Made by a program: the position numbers and the translations under genes
Shown here: piece by piece, positions 11,600-22,903 of the stretch
How the letters are laid out: each line of letters starts with the position of its first letter
Numbering within the stretch: position 1 is the stretch's first letter
Notes under the pieces: generated by a model
The model's input: only the letters and a program-made list of their open reading frames with translations
The model's database searches: none
Told to the model about the DNA's origin: nothing
Assembly: GCA_043228905.1 (NCBI GenBank)
Contig: JBHGNT010000016.1
Coordinates: forward strand, 7,626,001 to 7,690,000
Reading direction: 5' to 3'
DNA: 64,000 nt
Source: Azolla caroliniana
Lineage: Eukaryota > Polypodiophyta

Positions 11600-14500
11600 C
11601 CAGATATCACATATGGGCCAAAACATTGATAATCCAATTTGCAGCAAGGTCAGGTTGTTTTAATGCGACCTTGTAAAAGCCATACTCGATCTCCCACTTG
11701 AAATGTAGTCGATGACGGTCGGCAACCTTCTTTTGAGGGTTTTGAGCATCACATAAATGGTGCAAAAGGATATCTTTAACTTCATGGAGTCGGATGAGCC
11801 GATCTTCAGTAGCTGGGTTTGTCAGGAGTTCGGGATGTTCAAGCATAGTCCAACGAGGATGGTACCCAATGTTTGCAAAAAATGGGGAATATCCAATAGA
11901 AGAATGTTCTGAGTTGTTGTAAGCAAATTCCGCCAAATGTAATTGATCAACCCAATCATCTTGTTGATAGTTGACAAAACAACGAAGATATTGTTCTATT
12001 GTTTGGTTGGTGCGCTCACTCTATCCGTTAGTTTCTAGATGGTCGCCGGAAGAGAGTTTGCAAGAAGTGTATAAGAGTTTGAACATGTGCCGCCAAAATT
12101 TTGAGATGAATTGGGGACACCGATCATTGATAATATCATCAGGAAGACCATGATGCCGAAATACCTCTCGCATGAGTAACTCGGTTGTCTCTTGGCTCGT
12201 AATGGCCTTTGTGCAAGGAAGAAAATGTGTCATCTTGGTATAACGATCTACTACCGTGAGAATAGAATCTAAACCCTTGGAAGGTGGTAGATCCGTAATG
12301 AAGTCCAACGAAAAAGATTTCCATGGACTCTTAGGAATAGGCATTAGTTGTAATAAGCCATATGCATGATGTTTAGGTTTTTTGGATCGGCAACATGTAT
12401 CACAACTACGAACATAATCTATAACAAAATGGCGAAGTCGTGGCCACCAATACCTTCGAGAAATTAACTCCAAAGTCTTGTGGATGCCGAAATGTCCAGC
12501 CATTGGTGTGTCATGACATTGTTGCAAGACTTGGAGTCGAGAAGGACCATCAGGCACATATAAGAGATTTTGTCGAAAAAGTAAACCATCATGCCAATTG
12601 AACTGGTTGTAGTCTTGACGAGGATTTTGAGATTGTGAACAAGAAGCACGATCTGGGATAATATGGTTCAAAATGTCTTGGGTGAATTCATTAATCTCAA
12701 TATACTCCCAAATGGAGTCCAGAAGACTTGAATCCCTGGGTGTGTCTATAGCATGAAATGTCATTAGTCGTAGACGGTCAGGACCCAAGAGGATTTGCTT
12801 CTAATTTTCAAATGCGGCCTCTCCTGGATGAAGTTCCATATACGAACACCGAGATAAAGCATCCACTTTTCCTTGTTGCATCCCAGGGCGATATAGAATT
12901 ACAAAATCAAAACGAGTTAAGAACTGTGCCCAACGAACTTGTCAACGACTCAAGACTCGAGCACTTTGAAAGTACATTAGATTTTTGTGATCATTATAAA
13001 CAATGATTTGTTGAGACGAACCCTCCAAAAAATGACGCCATTGTTGAAAAGAATCCACAATAGCAAGAAGCTCTTTGTTGCATCCCAGGGCGATATAGAA
13101 TTACAAAATCAAAACGAGTTAAGAACTGTGCCCAACGAACTTGTCAACGACTCAAGACTCGAGCACTTTGAAAGTACGTTAGATTTTTGTGATCATTATA
13201 GACAATGATTTGTTGAGACGAACCCTCCAAAAAATGACGCCATTGTTGAAAAGAATCCACAATAGCAAGAAGCTCTTTGTCGTGAACCTCATAGTTGATT
13301 TCTATAGCTTTGAATTTCCATGAATGAAAAACCACAGGGTGCAATTGGTCATCATTGCTAATCTGGGATAATACGCTTCCTAGTGCGAAGTCGGATGCAT
13401 CAGCTTCGAGTATAAAGCGCTTCAATGGATCAACATGCATCAAAATCGGTGCAGATGTAAATGCTTGCTATAATCCTTCAAATGCAGAGTTTGCATTTAT
13501 ACTCCAAACAAATAGTCGATTCTTTTGTGTCAGTTGAGTGCGGGGTAATACGATCTTTGAATAATCTTTGATGAACTTGCGATAAAAGTTTGCGAACCCC
13601 AAAAAACATTGTACATCTCGCACAAACTGTGGTGTTTGCCAATCCAAAACTGTTTGAACCTTTGCTAGATCCATAGAGATGCCATGTGAAGAGACTATGT
13701 ACCCCAAAAATTCCACTTGACGCTGGAAACTGCACTTCTCCAATTTTGCATAGAGACCATATTCATGCAACCGTTGCAAAGCTTGTCAAACGTGTATAGC
13801 ATGATCCTCTTGATTTTTTGAGTAGATCAAGATATCATCCATGTAAACTATGACGAAAATATCGAGGAAATCTCGAAAAATGACATTCGCCATATGTTGG
13901 AAAACTGTTGGTGCATTCGTGAGACCAAATGGCATCATTATATACTCAAAGTGGCCATAGCGAGTACGGAAAGCAGTCTTCCATTCATCCCCAGGAAGAA
14001 TTCGAACAAGATTGTAAGCACCTCAAAGATCTAACTTTGTGAAATACTTAGCTCCACTGAGGTGTTCCAGAAGGCTCGAAATCAATGGTAGAGCATATCA
14101 GTTTCGAATAGTTACTTTATTCAATCCTCGATAATCCACGACCAAACGAAGCAAACCATCTTTCTTCTTAACAAAAAATATGGCTGCGCCGGCAGGAGAT
14201 CTTGAATGCTAGATAAACCCATTCGCTAAGTTCTTGTCGATATATTCCCGAAGAACCTCTAATTCCGTGGGCGAAAGGTTATAAATTGGCCCCTATGGAG
14301 GCTCTGTTCCGGGCTGCAAATCAATCGGGCAATCATACGATCGATGCTCTGGTAGTCTATTGGCCTTCACTTATCAAACACATCGGAGAATTCTATATAT
14401 TTCTTCGGTAGTTGGACCCCCGATTCTTGTGAGCTCGATGTGGGAGTTGCTAAAACTGTGAACACCAACATGTCTTCCTTCCGTCCTTCCTCACGTAACT

Positions 14501-14880
14501 GATGTATAGAGATTGTCGAAATCTTTTGGAATGTCCTATCCTTTGTTGGAGTTTTAAGAGACTCAGACTGTATTGTGACCTCTTCAATGGTTCTTTTCCT
14601 CCAATCAATAGTTGGGTTATGTAGCTCAAACCATGGAAGACCAAGAACTAGGGAGTGCTCTAGACTACTAATGATGTTGAATGAGATGACACTAGCCAAA
14701 TTGCCTAGGACTACACAAATTGGTTCAGACTCTTCAACTATATCACCTGATGCTATGGGGCATCCATCAATGACTCCGACAGACACTAGGCTTGGGAGCT
14801 TATGCAACTGAATATTATGTATTATAGCAAACTCACGATCCATGAAACAAGAGTTGGCTCTAGATTCTAAGAGGACAGAA
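11600..14880 (-). pseudogene. H pol (protease to integrase)
   Basis: On the minus strand, the protease at about 14860 reads LLESRANSCFMDRE where B has LLDSGANSCFMDRN, so the catalytic Asp and Gly are both gone. The reverse transcriptase keeps YMDD (near 13840). RNase H at 13144-13443 carries a 202-bp tandem duplication. Integrase (12788 to 12021) keeps the HHCC region (HFGIHKTLELISRRYWWPR, CDTCCRSKKPKHH), DFITDLP and a middle block INDRCPQF in place of SDRGPQF. Numerous stops and shifts separate the pieces. The GPY/F and chromodomain region of B is absent. Confidence 0.85.
12873..13276 (-). repeat. 202-bp tandem duplication in H RNase H
   Basis: TTGTTGCATCCCAGGGCG starts at 12873 and again at 13075; the two 202-bp units are nearly identical (ACATTAG against ACGTTAG and TAAACAATG against TAGACAATG). 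B has one copy of this RNase H segment, so the duplication followed insertion of H. 202 is not a multiple of three, so it also shifts the frame. Confidence 0.9.
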
Positions 14881-14996
14881 GTCGGGACTCGATGACACCT
14901 AGATGTATTAAGCTCAACTTGTGCAGAGAAAACTCAACTAACTTGACCGGATGAAATGGAACCACAACTAGGGATGGACGTTACATGCCTAGGGCT

Positions 14997-15041
14997 ATCC
15001 AACCAAATGGCTCCGATTTTGGCCGGACTTACTCGTTTAAC
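14997..15041 (-). promoter_or_regulatory. H gag-pol -1 frameshift signal
   Basis: Minus strand: GTTAAAC (15041-15035) in the correct frame for gag codons TTA AAC, then GAG and the gag stop TAA (15031-15029), then arms GTCCGGCCAAA (15028-15018) and TTTGGTTGGAT (15007-14997) with a 10-nt loop. All 11 pairs form if G-U is allowed. Same arrangement as in B and C. Confidence 0.75.
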
Positions 15042-16006
15042 ACATCATCTAATTGGCTCAAGACATCAAATGTATTTTTATGACAAGGACTACTAGGCCT
15101 ACTTGGGTTACAAGAAGGGGGAGCAAAAATTGAGATGGGATTGTCATGAAGACTTACTTGGTTAACTTGTCATCGTGGTTTATGTGGACAATTCATAGCA
15201 ATATGCCCTAGACCACCACAATAGAGGCATAGACGATTCGCTCATTGTCATTGCTTTTCAGCATCCGATAATGGTCCTCGACGTCGTGTTGTCTCAATTT
15301 CCATTGGAGTAGGGCCTTCCACCATACTTGGGGTGGAATTGCAACCACTGAAGCATATGTTTCTATTGGTCGAAAGCGTAACATTTGTTGGCACTTAGAA
15401 CGCCACTCAAATAAGCGATTGTCACATCGCATGGACCGGCTTATTGCTTTAATAAGAGATTTTGGATCATCATGGAAGGTAAGAAGTAAATCCTTCACAT
15501 CATTGTGCAAACCTTGACGAAATTGGTCCATTAACACCGCCTTGTCCCATGGAATATCATATGCTAGAAGGCGAAAATCTGTAGCATAAGTGGAAGCAGG
15601 ACGATCTCCTTGTCGTAATCGCAGAATTTTGTTTATTGCGGTTCTCATACTATCGATGTCTCCAAAGTTGGCTTGGAACTCATTAATAAACCCTTCAAAA
15701 TCTTCTAATAATGGTGAGTGCTTCTCAAGGAGTGGTGCAAACCATGCTAATGCGGTACCCGTTAACAAGGTACCAACTAGTCCCACACGAGCAACATCAG
15801 TTGGGTAACTGCTAGGATGCAATTTAATCACAAGCCGTACCTGATTTAAAAATCCACGAAATTGAGACCTTGTACCATCAAACTTGGCCGGCAGACTAAT
15901 CTTGGGTTCCTTCGACAAGGATTGAACTTCCGCCGCTTGTCAATGCAATAGAGTAGTCTCCAATTGATACACCCGTTGAGATAATTCTTCATATTGTTGT
16001 ACTTTC

Positions 16007-16763
16007 TGTTGGGAGACAGGTCCCTCCGGATGGGAAGGGAGAAGAACAATGCTGATGAACAAACTCGGCCGAAACCGGATGACGAGTAGCCGGCTACGGA
16101 GAGCCGGATGGTGTAGACCCGATGAGAACCGGATGAGTACCCGGCTACGGAGAGCCGGATGGTGCAGACCCGGTGAGAACCGGATGAGGAGTGCCCAGCT
16201 ACGGAGAGCTGGATGGTGCAGACCCGGTGAGAACCGGATGAGGAGTGCCCGGCTACGGAGAGCCGGATGGTGCAGACCCGGTGAGGAGTGCTCACCGAAT
16301 GAAGAGACATATTCGTAAATATGTTTTTGAGAATCCATCCTGGCTATATTTGTAAATAGCCGAAAAGTCATATTAGTATAAATATGACTTAGGGCAAACT
16401 TTTAGTTGTAGTTGTTATTCTTGTTGGTGCAAGAAGAGAGGGAGCGCATAACCGTGTATAGAGAGAGAGAGAGAGAGAGAGAGAGGGAACGAGGTCGTTG
16501 CCTCTGTTGAAACCGCCGCCTGTGGCGAAGATCGTGAGCACGAGGTCGTTGCCTCCGTGAACTCACTGTTGTACATTCTAACATAGTGATAGTTTTCAGC
16601 TTGGGGGTTGCCGTGGTTTTTTCCCTAGTTTGGGGTTTTCCACATAAACATCCTGTGTACTCTTCTCTTCTTTGTGTCGTGCATTTATTTCCCGTTTTCT
16701 GTGTATGATTCTAAGCTCGGTTGTGGCCGAGCGTTGCATATAGGGAGCGTGCAGTTCCTGTGA
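16007..16763 (+). mobile_element. I 5' LTR
   Basis: It starts TGTTGGGAGACAGG and ends CCTGTGA, the last dinucleotide being a mutated CA (the 3' copy ends CCTGTCA). U3 holds four roughly 55-bp repeats with the hairpin CCGGCT-ACGGAG-AGCCGG (16080-16290). A TATA region AGTATAAATATGAC lies at 16375-16388, and a GA tract at 16460-16485. Confidence 0.9.
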
Positions 16764-16765
16764 AG

Positions 16766-16777
16766 TGGTATCAGAGC
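16766..16777 (+). promoter_or_regulatory. I primer binding site (initiator Met tRNA)
   Basis: TGGTATCAGAGC lies two bases after the 5' LTR. It is the standard plant initiator-methionine tRNA primer site and fixes the LTR end and the orientation. Confidence 0.95.
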
Positions 16778-16792
16778 GAAACGACACAGAAA

Positions 16793-17038
16793 ATGGACGA
16801 ATCGTTGGGCGGCATGTTCAAGCTCACCGGCTCCAACTATTCAGTGTGGAAATCGAAGATGAGGGATATGCTCGTGGTTAAAGATCTTTGGTTGCCGGTT
16901 CAGTTTAGGGACAAGAGACCGGACAAAATCGATGCCACGATATGGGAGGTGATGCACATGAAGACAACGGCGTACATACGGTGCTTCATCGACATGAGCC
17001 TATACAACAACTTCAATGAAGAGAGCAAGGCTCATGAT
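16793..17038 (+). pseudogene. I copia gag, N-terminal fragment
   Basis: It starts with ATG in a good context 15 bp after the primer site: MDESLGGMFKLTGSNYSVW, then MRDMLVVKDLWLPV and MHMKTTAYIRCFIDMSLYNN. It is nearly the same protein as R's gag start. It stops at KAH where the deletion joins LTR sequence, so only the first part of the UBN2-type capsid domain remains. Confidence 0.9.
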
Positions 17039-17305
17039 TCTAAGCTCGGTTGTGGCCGAGCGTTGCGTATAGGTAGCGTGCAATTCCTGTCACTTTCTCA
17101 GCACTTACTTGTTGTAGGTCTCCCAACAATCTTTGATTTTCATGCTCCAGTGCCACGAATTTAGTTGTTAGCATGTCGAGCTCGGAGAGAACACGCATAT
17201 ATTCTTGCTTGTTGACGGACTCCATAGTTACAAGAGAAAATTGGTAGATTTACTTGAATAAGGTTAAGATAAGAAGAAGAAGTTGGAGAAGAAGAAAAGA
17301 GAGAT

Positions 17306-17316
17306 ATTCGGTTCAA
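17306..17316 (-). promoter_or_regulatory. H self-complementary primer site
   Basis: Minus strand TTGAACCGAAT, one base inside the 5' LTR. It is perfectly complementary to ATTCGGTTCAA at 17496-17486 in the LTR (and 11426-11416 in the 3' LTR), the predicted 5' end of the transcript. No tRNA-type TGG primer site is present at this position. Confidence 0.7.
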
Positions 17317-17317
17317 A

Positions 17318-17368
17318 TGGTCGAGACTTGAGAATAGGAGAGAGAAAAAGTAAGATGACGATAGAAGG

Positions 17369-17408
<40 letters not shown>

Positions 17409-17798
17409 ACTAGAAATGGAAAGAGAGTTTATATTATAAGAGAGCAAGGATTACAAAGAGTAGGTTAAGGGGCTACAAACTTGTGTTGAACCGAATGAGT
17501 TATGATGAATGAATAGACACCTATTTATACTCCTTATGGAGTATTCTAGAATGTTCTAGAATATTTTAGATATTTATGATATTTACATTCTAGAATATTT
17601 TAGATATTTATGATATTTAATATAATCATGGAATATCCTAGAATGTTCTAGAATACTCTAAATATCTTGTAATAACTAATAATACATTATTATAACTATA
17701 CATCATATATGTTATTATAATGGTTAAATGTCTAACATATAGATCAAGACGTCTTGGGATCGAATCCTTGTAAGGCCAAAATGTATGTCTTCATGACA
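17318..17798 (-). mobile_element. H 5' LTR
   Basis: On the minus strand it starts TGTCATGAAGACAT at 17798 and ends near 17318. It contains, in order, the antisense tRNA-like block (17713-17767), AT-rich repeats with CTAGAATATTTTAGATATTTATGA (17540-17620), TATAAAT (T at 17529), the predicted transcript start at 17496 and a long GA microsatellite (17373-17403, written on the plus strand). Confidence 0.85.
17713..17767 (+). other. tRNA-like A/B boxes, antisense in H U3
   Basis: Plus strand, opposite to H. TATTATAATGG (17713-17723) fits tRNA positions 8-19, and GGATCGAATCC (17757-17767) is one base from a canonical B box. Their span of 55 nt is that of a real tRNA gene. No acceptor stem could be drawn. 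Confidence 0.55.
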
Positions 17799-19675
17799 GT
17801 GACAGCCCTATAAGCATAAAATGGTGTTACCTTTGTCGATGAGTGGACAAAGTTATTATACGCAAATTCGGCGAAGTGGAGATTATCCGCTCGGTCATCT
17901 TGATGATAGCTTAAAAAGCACCGAAGATACTACTCCAGCGTTTTATTTGTTCGTTCTGGTTAGCCCTCTGTTTGCGGGTTGTAGCAGGAGGAGAGGTTAC
18001 AAGTGACCTTGAGCATTTTAAAGAGGTGCTTCTAGAATTTCGAGACGAACAAGGGTCCATGGTCGCTGATGATACTATCAGGAAGGCCATGATGCCGACA
18101 TACTTCACGCATGACAGTTTCGGCGGTTTCCTCACTAGAGATTTCCTTAGTACATGGCAAAAAGTGGGCCATCTTCGTATATCGATCTACTACTGTTAAG
18201 ATCGCATCGAATCCCTTAGAGACCGGAAGATCTGTGATGAAATCTAGAGCAATGGATTGCCACGGCTTGCTTGGAATTGGTAATGGTTCTAATAAACCAT
18301 ATGGATGATGCCTTGGCATTTTTGCTCTGCAACATGTATCACAAGTCCGAACAAAATCTTCGACAAATTGTCGCATATGGGGCCACCAGAATGATCGTTA
18401 TAGTAAATCTAATGTTTTAGTACTACCAAAGTACCCAGTTGTATATGTGTCATGACAGTTTTGGACTACTTGAAGGAGATAAGAACCATTAGGAACATAC
18501 AAGAGTTTCTTAAAGAATAGTAATCCACCATGAAATTCGAATTGTCAATAGTCTGTACCTGGTCGTTGTGATTGTAAACAAGATGCTTGAGAGGGATCAA
18601 TTTGTGTTAGAATAGCTTGGGTGAAAGCATCTGTCTTCAATTCCTCACGTATGGTATTGATAACATGGGAATCCAAGGGCATTCTGAAGACCTGTGTTGC
18701 TTGCAATCGTGTTGGTCCCAGAATTACTTGCTTTTGGTTATCGAAAGCTAGCTCGCCAGGACGCGGTGCTAGATACGAGCATCGTGAAAATGCATCTGCC
18801 TTCCCTTGTTGCTTCCCTGGACGATATGTAATTTTGAAGTTGAAACAAGTGAGGAATTGGGCCCATCAAGCTTGACGTCGATTTAACACACGAGCATTCT
18901 GAAAGTAGGCGAGGTTTTTGTGATCACTGAATACAGTGACTTGATGAGAAGATCCCTCTAGAAAATGCCTCCATTGCGTAAAAGAGTCCACTATTGCTAA
19001 TAGCTCCTTATCATGAATTTCAGCGACGTCAAAGTTGCGTGAATGGAAAGCCACGGGATGGAGTTTTTCATCATCGCCTTGTTGTGACAGAATGCTACCC
19101 AACACGAAATCTCACGCGTCCACTTCGATGATGAATGGTTTTTCCGGATCAACATGAGCCAGAATAGGAGTTGATGTAAATGCCTTCTTAAGACCCTCAA
19201 AAGTCATGTCTGCTTCTTCAGACCAAACGAACGATTGTCCCTTCCTGGTGAGTTGTGTGAGAGGCGGAACAAGCTTTGAGTAATCCTGTATAAACTTGCG
19301 GTAGAAATTGGGAAAGCCTAAAAAGCATTGCACATCTCACAACGAACGCAGAGTCTACCACTCTACCACCATTTTGACCTTGGCCGGATCCATGGAAATG
19401 CCTTCCGAGGAGATGACATAGCCTAGAAATTCTACTTGGTTGCACTCGAAACTACATTTTTCCAGCTTTGCATAAAGACCATGTTCTCGAAGTCGTTTTA
19501 GTACTAACAGTACATGAGAATCATGCTCTTCTTTGGTCTTCGAATAAACCAGTAGATCATCCAAATAGTTTATCAAACAAACATCCAAGAGATCTCGGAA
19601 TATATCATTTGCCATGTTCTTAGAAGACTGTTGGCGCATTAGTGACGCCGAATGGCATGACCGTATACTCGAAGT
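17799..19675 (-). pseudogene. C pol, reverse transcriptase to integrase
   Basis: It runs parallel to B from about 27303 to 29186: integrase (zinc region CDTCCRAKMPRHHPYG, DFITDLP, middle block SDHGPLF for SDRGPQF), RNase H (18866-19105) and reverse transcriptase with INYLDDLLVYSKT (near 19550-19590). Single-base deletions and stops occur about every 300-400 bp. At 19675 it is cut by the truncated left end of E. Confidence 0.85.
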
Positions 19676-19841
19676 CAATTTTTTGTTCATTCGCTCGGTT
19701 AACACTAAACATTGTGGAGATTGAGCCATTACAGGGCAAGCGTAACCACCACGAGTCTCGCGGCTTACAATCATCCCACGGGTCACGAAACGACCGTTGG
19801 CACCAAAAAGTTTGAATTTCCCACGCAAAGTTCGTCGAAAG

Positions 19842-20057
19842 AACAACCTTCGACGAAGATTCAACCTTCGACAAAGATTCATCCTTCGACAGAGATTCAT
19901 CCTTCGACGAAGATTCAACCCACCTCACAGATTCAACCTTCGATGAAGATTCACCCTTCGACGAAGATTCATCCTTCGAGGAATATTCATCCGTCGACGA
20001 AGATTCAATCCACCTCGAAGATTCAACCTTCGACGAAGATTCATCCTTCGACGAACC
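19842..20057 (+). repeat. Twelve 18-bp repeats with palindromic core (E leader)
   Basis: There are twelve consecutive units of the form ATTCAACCTTCGACGAAG or ATTCATCCTTCGACGAAG. Most contain CTTCG-A-CGAAG, a perfect 5-bp inverted repeat around one base. Three units (about 19914, 20004 and 19968) vary. The array is open in frame on both strands because 18 is a multiple of three. It ends against CTATAAAAGC (20058-20067), 13 bp before the gag ATG. Confidence 0.9.
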
Positions 20058-20079
20058 TATAAAAGCTTGACAAGAAAAC

Positions 20080-22555
20080 ATGGCCGGATCCGCATGGACA
20101 GAGATGTTCAAAACCCGACCCGCATGCCAGGAGGAGTCCACACAAACCAACCAAACCCACGATGTCGTCCTACCTAACCCGACTCGGTACCATGGAGGGT
20201 GGCTAACTCCAGGGATGCTACCAAACATGAACCTCCCATCGAGCCCAGGAACTAAAGCACCTCTGAACACACCCCCACTACAGGAGAGCCCAATGGCAGA
20301 CCCACTCAGTGTAGAGCGACACATACGAGATGCAGCGCAAGAGTTACGGGTGATAGAACACGAAATCAATCTATGGACGGTACAACTTGCGAAAGGAGGA
20401 CAATTGGAAAGCACCACTCGAGATATCGAAGCCGCTTTGGCATAAAGGAAGGATAGATTCGCATGAGTGCAACAAAAACTTCACCTCCTAGAAACATCGT
20501 CGCACATGCACCGCCGAGGTCACGAGCACAGCCCTGTACCACATTCGAGCACAACGGGCGACAGCCCAAACGAAGCCCGCACACAACGACACCCGACACA
20601 ACCACGCATGGGCACAATCCCTACACCTGACCAAGCTACCCCTACACCTCCAAACGCTGAACTCGCACTAGCACTACAATCCATCCAAACTCTTGTAGCA
20701 TTGATGGAAAAAGACCGAGCACCCACAGACCATCCGAGAAACCTCACAAATGACAGTGGGAAGAGTGCTTCAATTTCTAAACTAGTACCCCGTTTCCTTG
20801 GTTTTGGCGATGCCTATGATCACGTAGAGAGGTTCAAACAAATTTATCGCGCTTATGAACCCCTCACAGAGATCACCAAGGTAGCCGCGTTTGGACTTAC
20901 ACTTGATGACCAAGCCAGAATTTGGCTTCGAACCTTCAATGAAGACATCGCAGCCGATTTGGAATATGTCATCGAGGATTTCTTGATAAACTTCACTCAC
21001 CGAGGGAATAAATGGAACCCGATTGACCAACTTTTCGCCCTCAAGCAAGAAGCGAACGAAACAATCTGGGACTACATACGTCGCACGAAAAGCCTGCATC
21101 ATCGTTGTAGTCTGAGCGACAAGATGTCGGATGACAAGTTGATGAGCCGTTTCATTAATGGGTTGTTCGATCCGACACTCCAAAATTTCCTAATTGCCAG
21201 GATGTGTCGATCGTTTGCTGAAGCCTGCACAGTAGTGATGACCTTTGAAGATTCAATGAGTGGGTTATAGATACCCACTCAAGCACCTACGAACAACCGC
21301 AAGAAATCCTCAAACCCCACCCCTACTCTACCCACACCACCACGAACCACCCGTATAGAAAGACCCCAAGCATACGCCCAACGAGAAAATGTAAGGTGCA
21401 CGGTATGCCACAGCCATCACATGAGACATGAGTGTCCCCTCCTCCATCAACGACGACCGCAATACTGTAAGTGGTGCAAAGCTTTTGTGATGCATACGCA
21501 AGAGAACTACAGGCAAGGCCCCACCGGAAGGTACGGCCAAATGCCAATGGTGGAACACCCACGCTCACCTCCACCACTTAGCCGCCCAACACTACCAGCG
21601 ATACTCCCTCAACAACCCCCACTACCGCGCGTCGGCACCCACCTCGCCGAACTAGAATATACCACAGATAACCAAACCCAGGTCGGGGCAAGCACCCCCG
21701 AATATAAAGACTCATACCGGGAGTATGGCATTGAACAAGAGGTGTTGTCCCACTTCCTGGACTTCGAAGGTGACGAAATACCAATGTACGTCCTGAGATG
21801 GGAACAACATGGACCCCCTATGGGATACCGCAACAACAATGGTCTAAGGAGGTCAAAATTGAAATGCTTCAACTGCCAAGGCCCACATATGGTTAGCGAG
21901 TGCCCAACCAAACATGAATACTACAACCGGATGGCCCAATGACCATGACACCTCCCACTCAACACGCCCCCCACAACCACCGGTGCAAGGTCTCACCCAA
22001 CAGTTGCAGGACCTTATCGAATGGTTCCAAAGAGAAGCATCATGCCTAGGGTGCAATAAGGAACACTTAGTACCTGATTGCCCAGAAAAGAAGAAAAGGG
22101 TCGGCACAAATCTGTTGTCCATTGTACCATCCACGATCGGTGCCAATGTCATCACACGGGCCCAACGAGTAGCGCACAATTTAAAATACCAAGATCAAGG
22201 TCTCCCCGCAACCACACGTAAGAGACAAAAATCTAGAAAGAATAATTCCACGCAAACCTCAAAACAAGATCAAGAACCGGAGGGAGACATAGAAACATTA
22301 CCTGTCAATCCAAATCAAGAACTACTGGCACACCTAGCGGCATACCCAAACCCAGTAGCTAAGAAACAAAAGGTAGAAGAATACATCAAGCTCATACGCC
22401 ACAAACAGTTTGAAAAATCACTTAGTCTCCCAAGCTTAAACTTCGACCAACTAGAAGAATGGGTAAACCCCTCACCTCCCCCCGTCGTCACACCAACCGA
22501 CACCCCCACTTGCCATCCTACTCCGATCAAAGAGTTCAACACAGCCCTACTCTAG
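20080..22555 (+). pseudogene. E gag with three zinc knuckles
   Basis: It starts MAGSAWTEMFKTRPACQ with a strong ATG context (AAAACATGGCC). The capsid domain lies at about 20775-21265 (VPRFLGFGDAYDHVERF, AAFGLTLDDQARIWL, QLFALKQEANETIWDY, RFINGL). Three Cys/His clusters follow: CTVCHSHHMRHEC (about 21399-21437), CFNCQGPHMVSEC (about 21862-21903) and CLGCNKEHLVPDC (about 22044-22082); all three have C-x2-C-x4-H-x4-C spacing, the first read loosely. In-frame stops at 20443-20445, 20464-20466 and 21268-21270 and a frame change near 21930 make it a pseudogene. Confidence 0.8.
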
Positions 22556-22650
22556 CAAATCTTAAATTTAAGATTCCGACTCACATTACGCGAAGTGCAG
22601 AGCTACATTGGCACCTTCGTCGCCGACAACCCCCTGCTACGACCTCTACT

Positions 22651-22891
22651 TATGGTAAACGAGAAATAGAAAGAGAGGGAGAAAGGGAGAGAGAGAAAGA
22701 GAGGGAGAAAGAATGTTTTTATGATAATGTGTGTTTGTCTCTCTCTCTACAACCAACCAACCGACCACAGAGAGAGAATGTGGTGGTTATAGGTGCACCC
22801 TATTTTTGGGGTGCACCTTTTCATATCATAAGGTTACGTTTTGTATTTACTTTCTTATTTACTTATTTACACTAATTAGTTTATTACAACA
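22651..22891 (-). mobile_element. D 3' LTR
   Basis: On the minus strand it starts TGTTGTAATAAACTAATTAG and ends CGTTTACCATA, so the termini are TG...TA. It contains a perfect 10-bp hairpin AGGTGCACCC / GGGTGCACCT (22791-22800 and 22809-22818) and a purine-rich end (GAGAGGGAGAAAG repeats on the plus strand). Confidence 0.95.
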
Positions 22892-22903
22892 CCCCCCCAT
22901 AAA

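Larger units (their letters stand above)
16007..17092 (+). mobile_element. Element I: internally deleted copia with TSD CTTTC
   Basis: I is flanked by CTTTC (16002-16006 and 17093-17097). It consists of a complete 5' LTR (16007-16763), primer site, the first 82 codons of gag, and then directly the last 59 bp of the 3' LTR (17034-17092). The gag-to-LTR junction shares ATGA between the two parents, so the deletion happened at a 4-base microhomology. It is the same family as J, R and M. It has no functional coding capacity. Confidence 0.9.
15029..17225 (-). pseudogene. H gag, interrupted by copia I
   Basis: The start is MESVNKQEYMRVLSELDML at 17225, followed by the coiled-coil-like HENQRLLGDLQQVSAEK that matches B (QENQRLLGDLQQISLEK). 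Copia I interrupts right after AEK (CTTTC at 17093-17097 and 16002-16006). Reading resumes below 16006 with VQQYEELSQRVYQLETTLLH and KEPKISLPAKFDGTRSQFRGFLNQV, the capsid region, then a knuckle region near 15200-15240 and the stop at 15029-15031. A TGA near 15937 and shifts below 15270 break it. Confidence 0.85.
11254..17798 (-). mobile_element. Element H: decayed chromovirus with TSD GTGAC
   Basis: H is flanked by GTGAC at 11249-11253 and 17799-17803. On the minus strand it has a 5' LTR (17318-17798), self-complementary primer site (17306-17316), gag start (17225), a copia insertion I (16007-17092), the rest of gag, a frameshift site (14997-15041), protease, reverse transcriptase, RNase H, integrase and a truncated 3' LTR (11254-11506). 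The chromodomain end of pol and the U3 of the 3' LTR are deleted. It is a sister subfamily to B and C: its LTR is clearly different in sequence but has the same layout. Confidence 0.85.

Noticed and set aside
19712-20062. CRISPR-like array of 18-bp repeats
   Set aside because: Units are directly adjacent without spacers, and the setting is a plant retroelement. It is a minisatellite.
20058-20080. CTATAAAAGC as the promoter of E gag
   Set aside because: It is only about 22 bp before the ATG, so a start 30 nt downstream would fall inside the coding sequence. It may be chance or serve another start.
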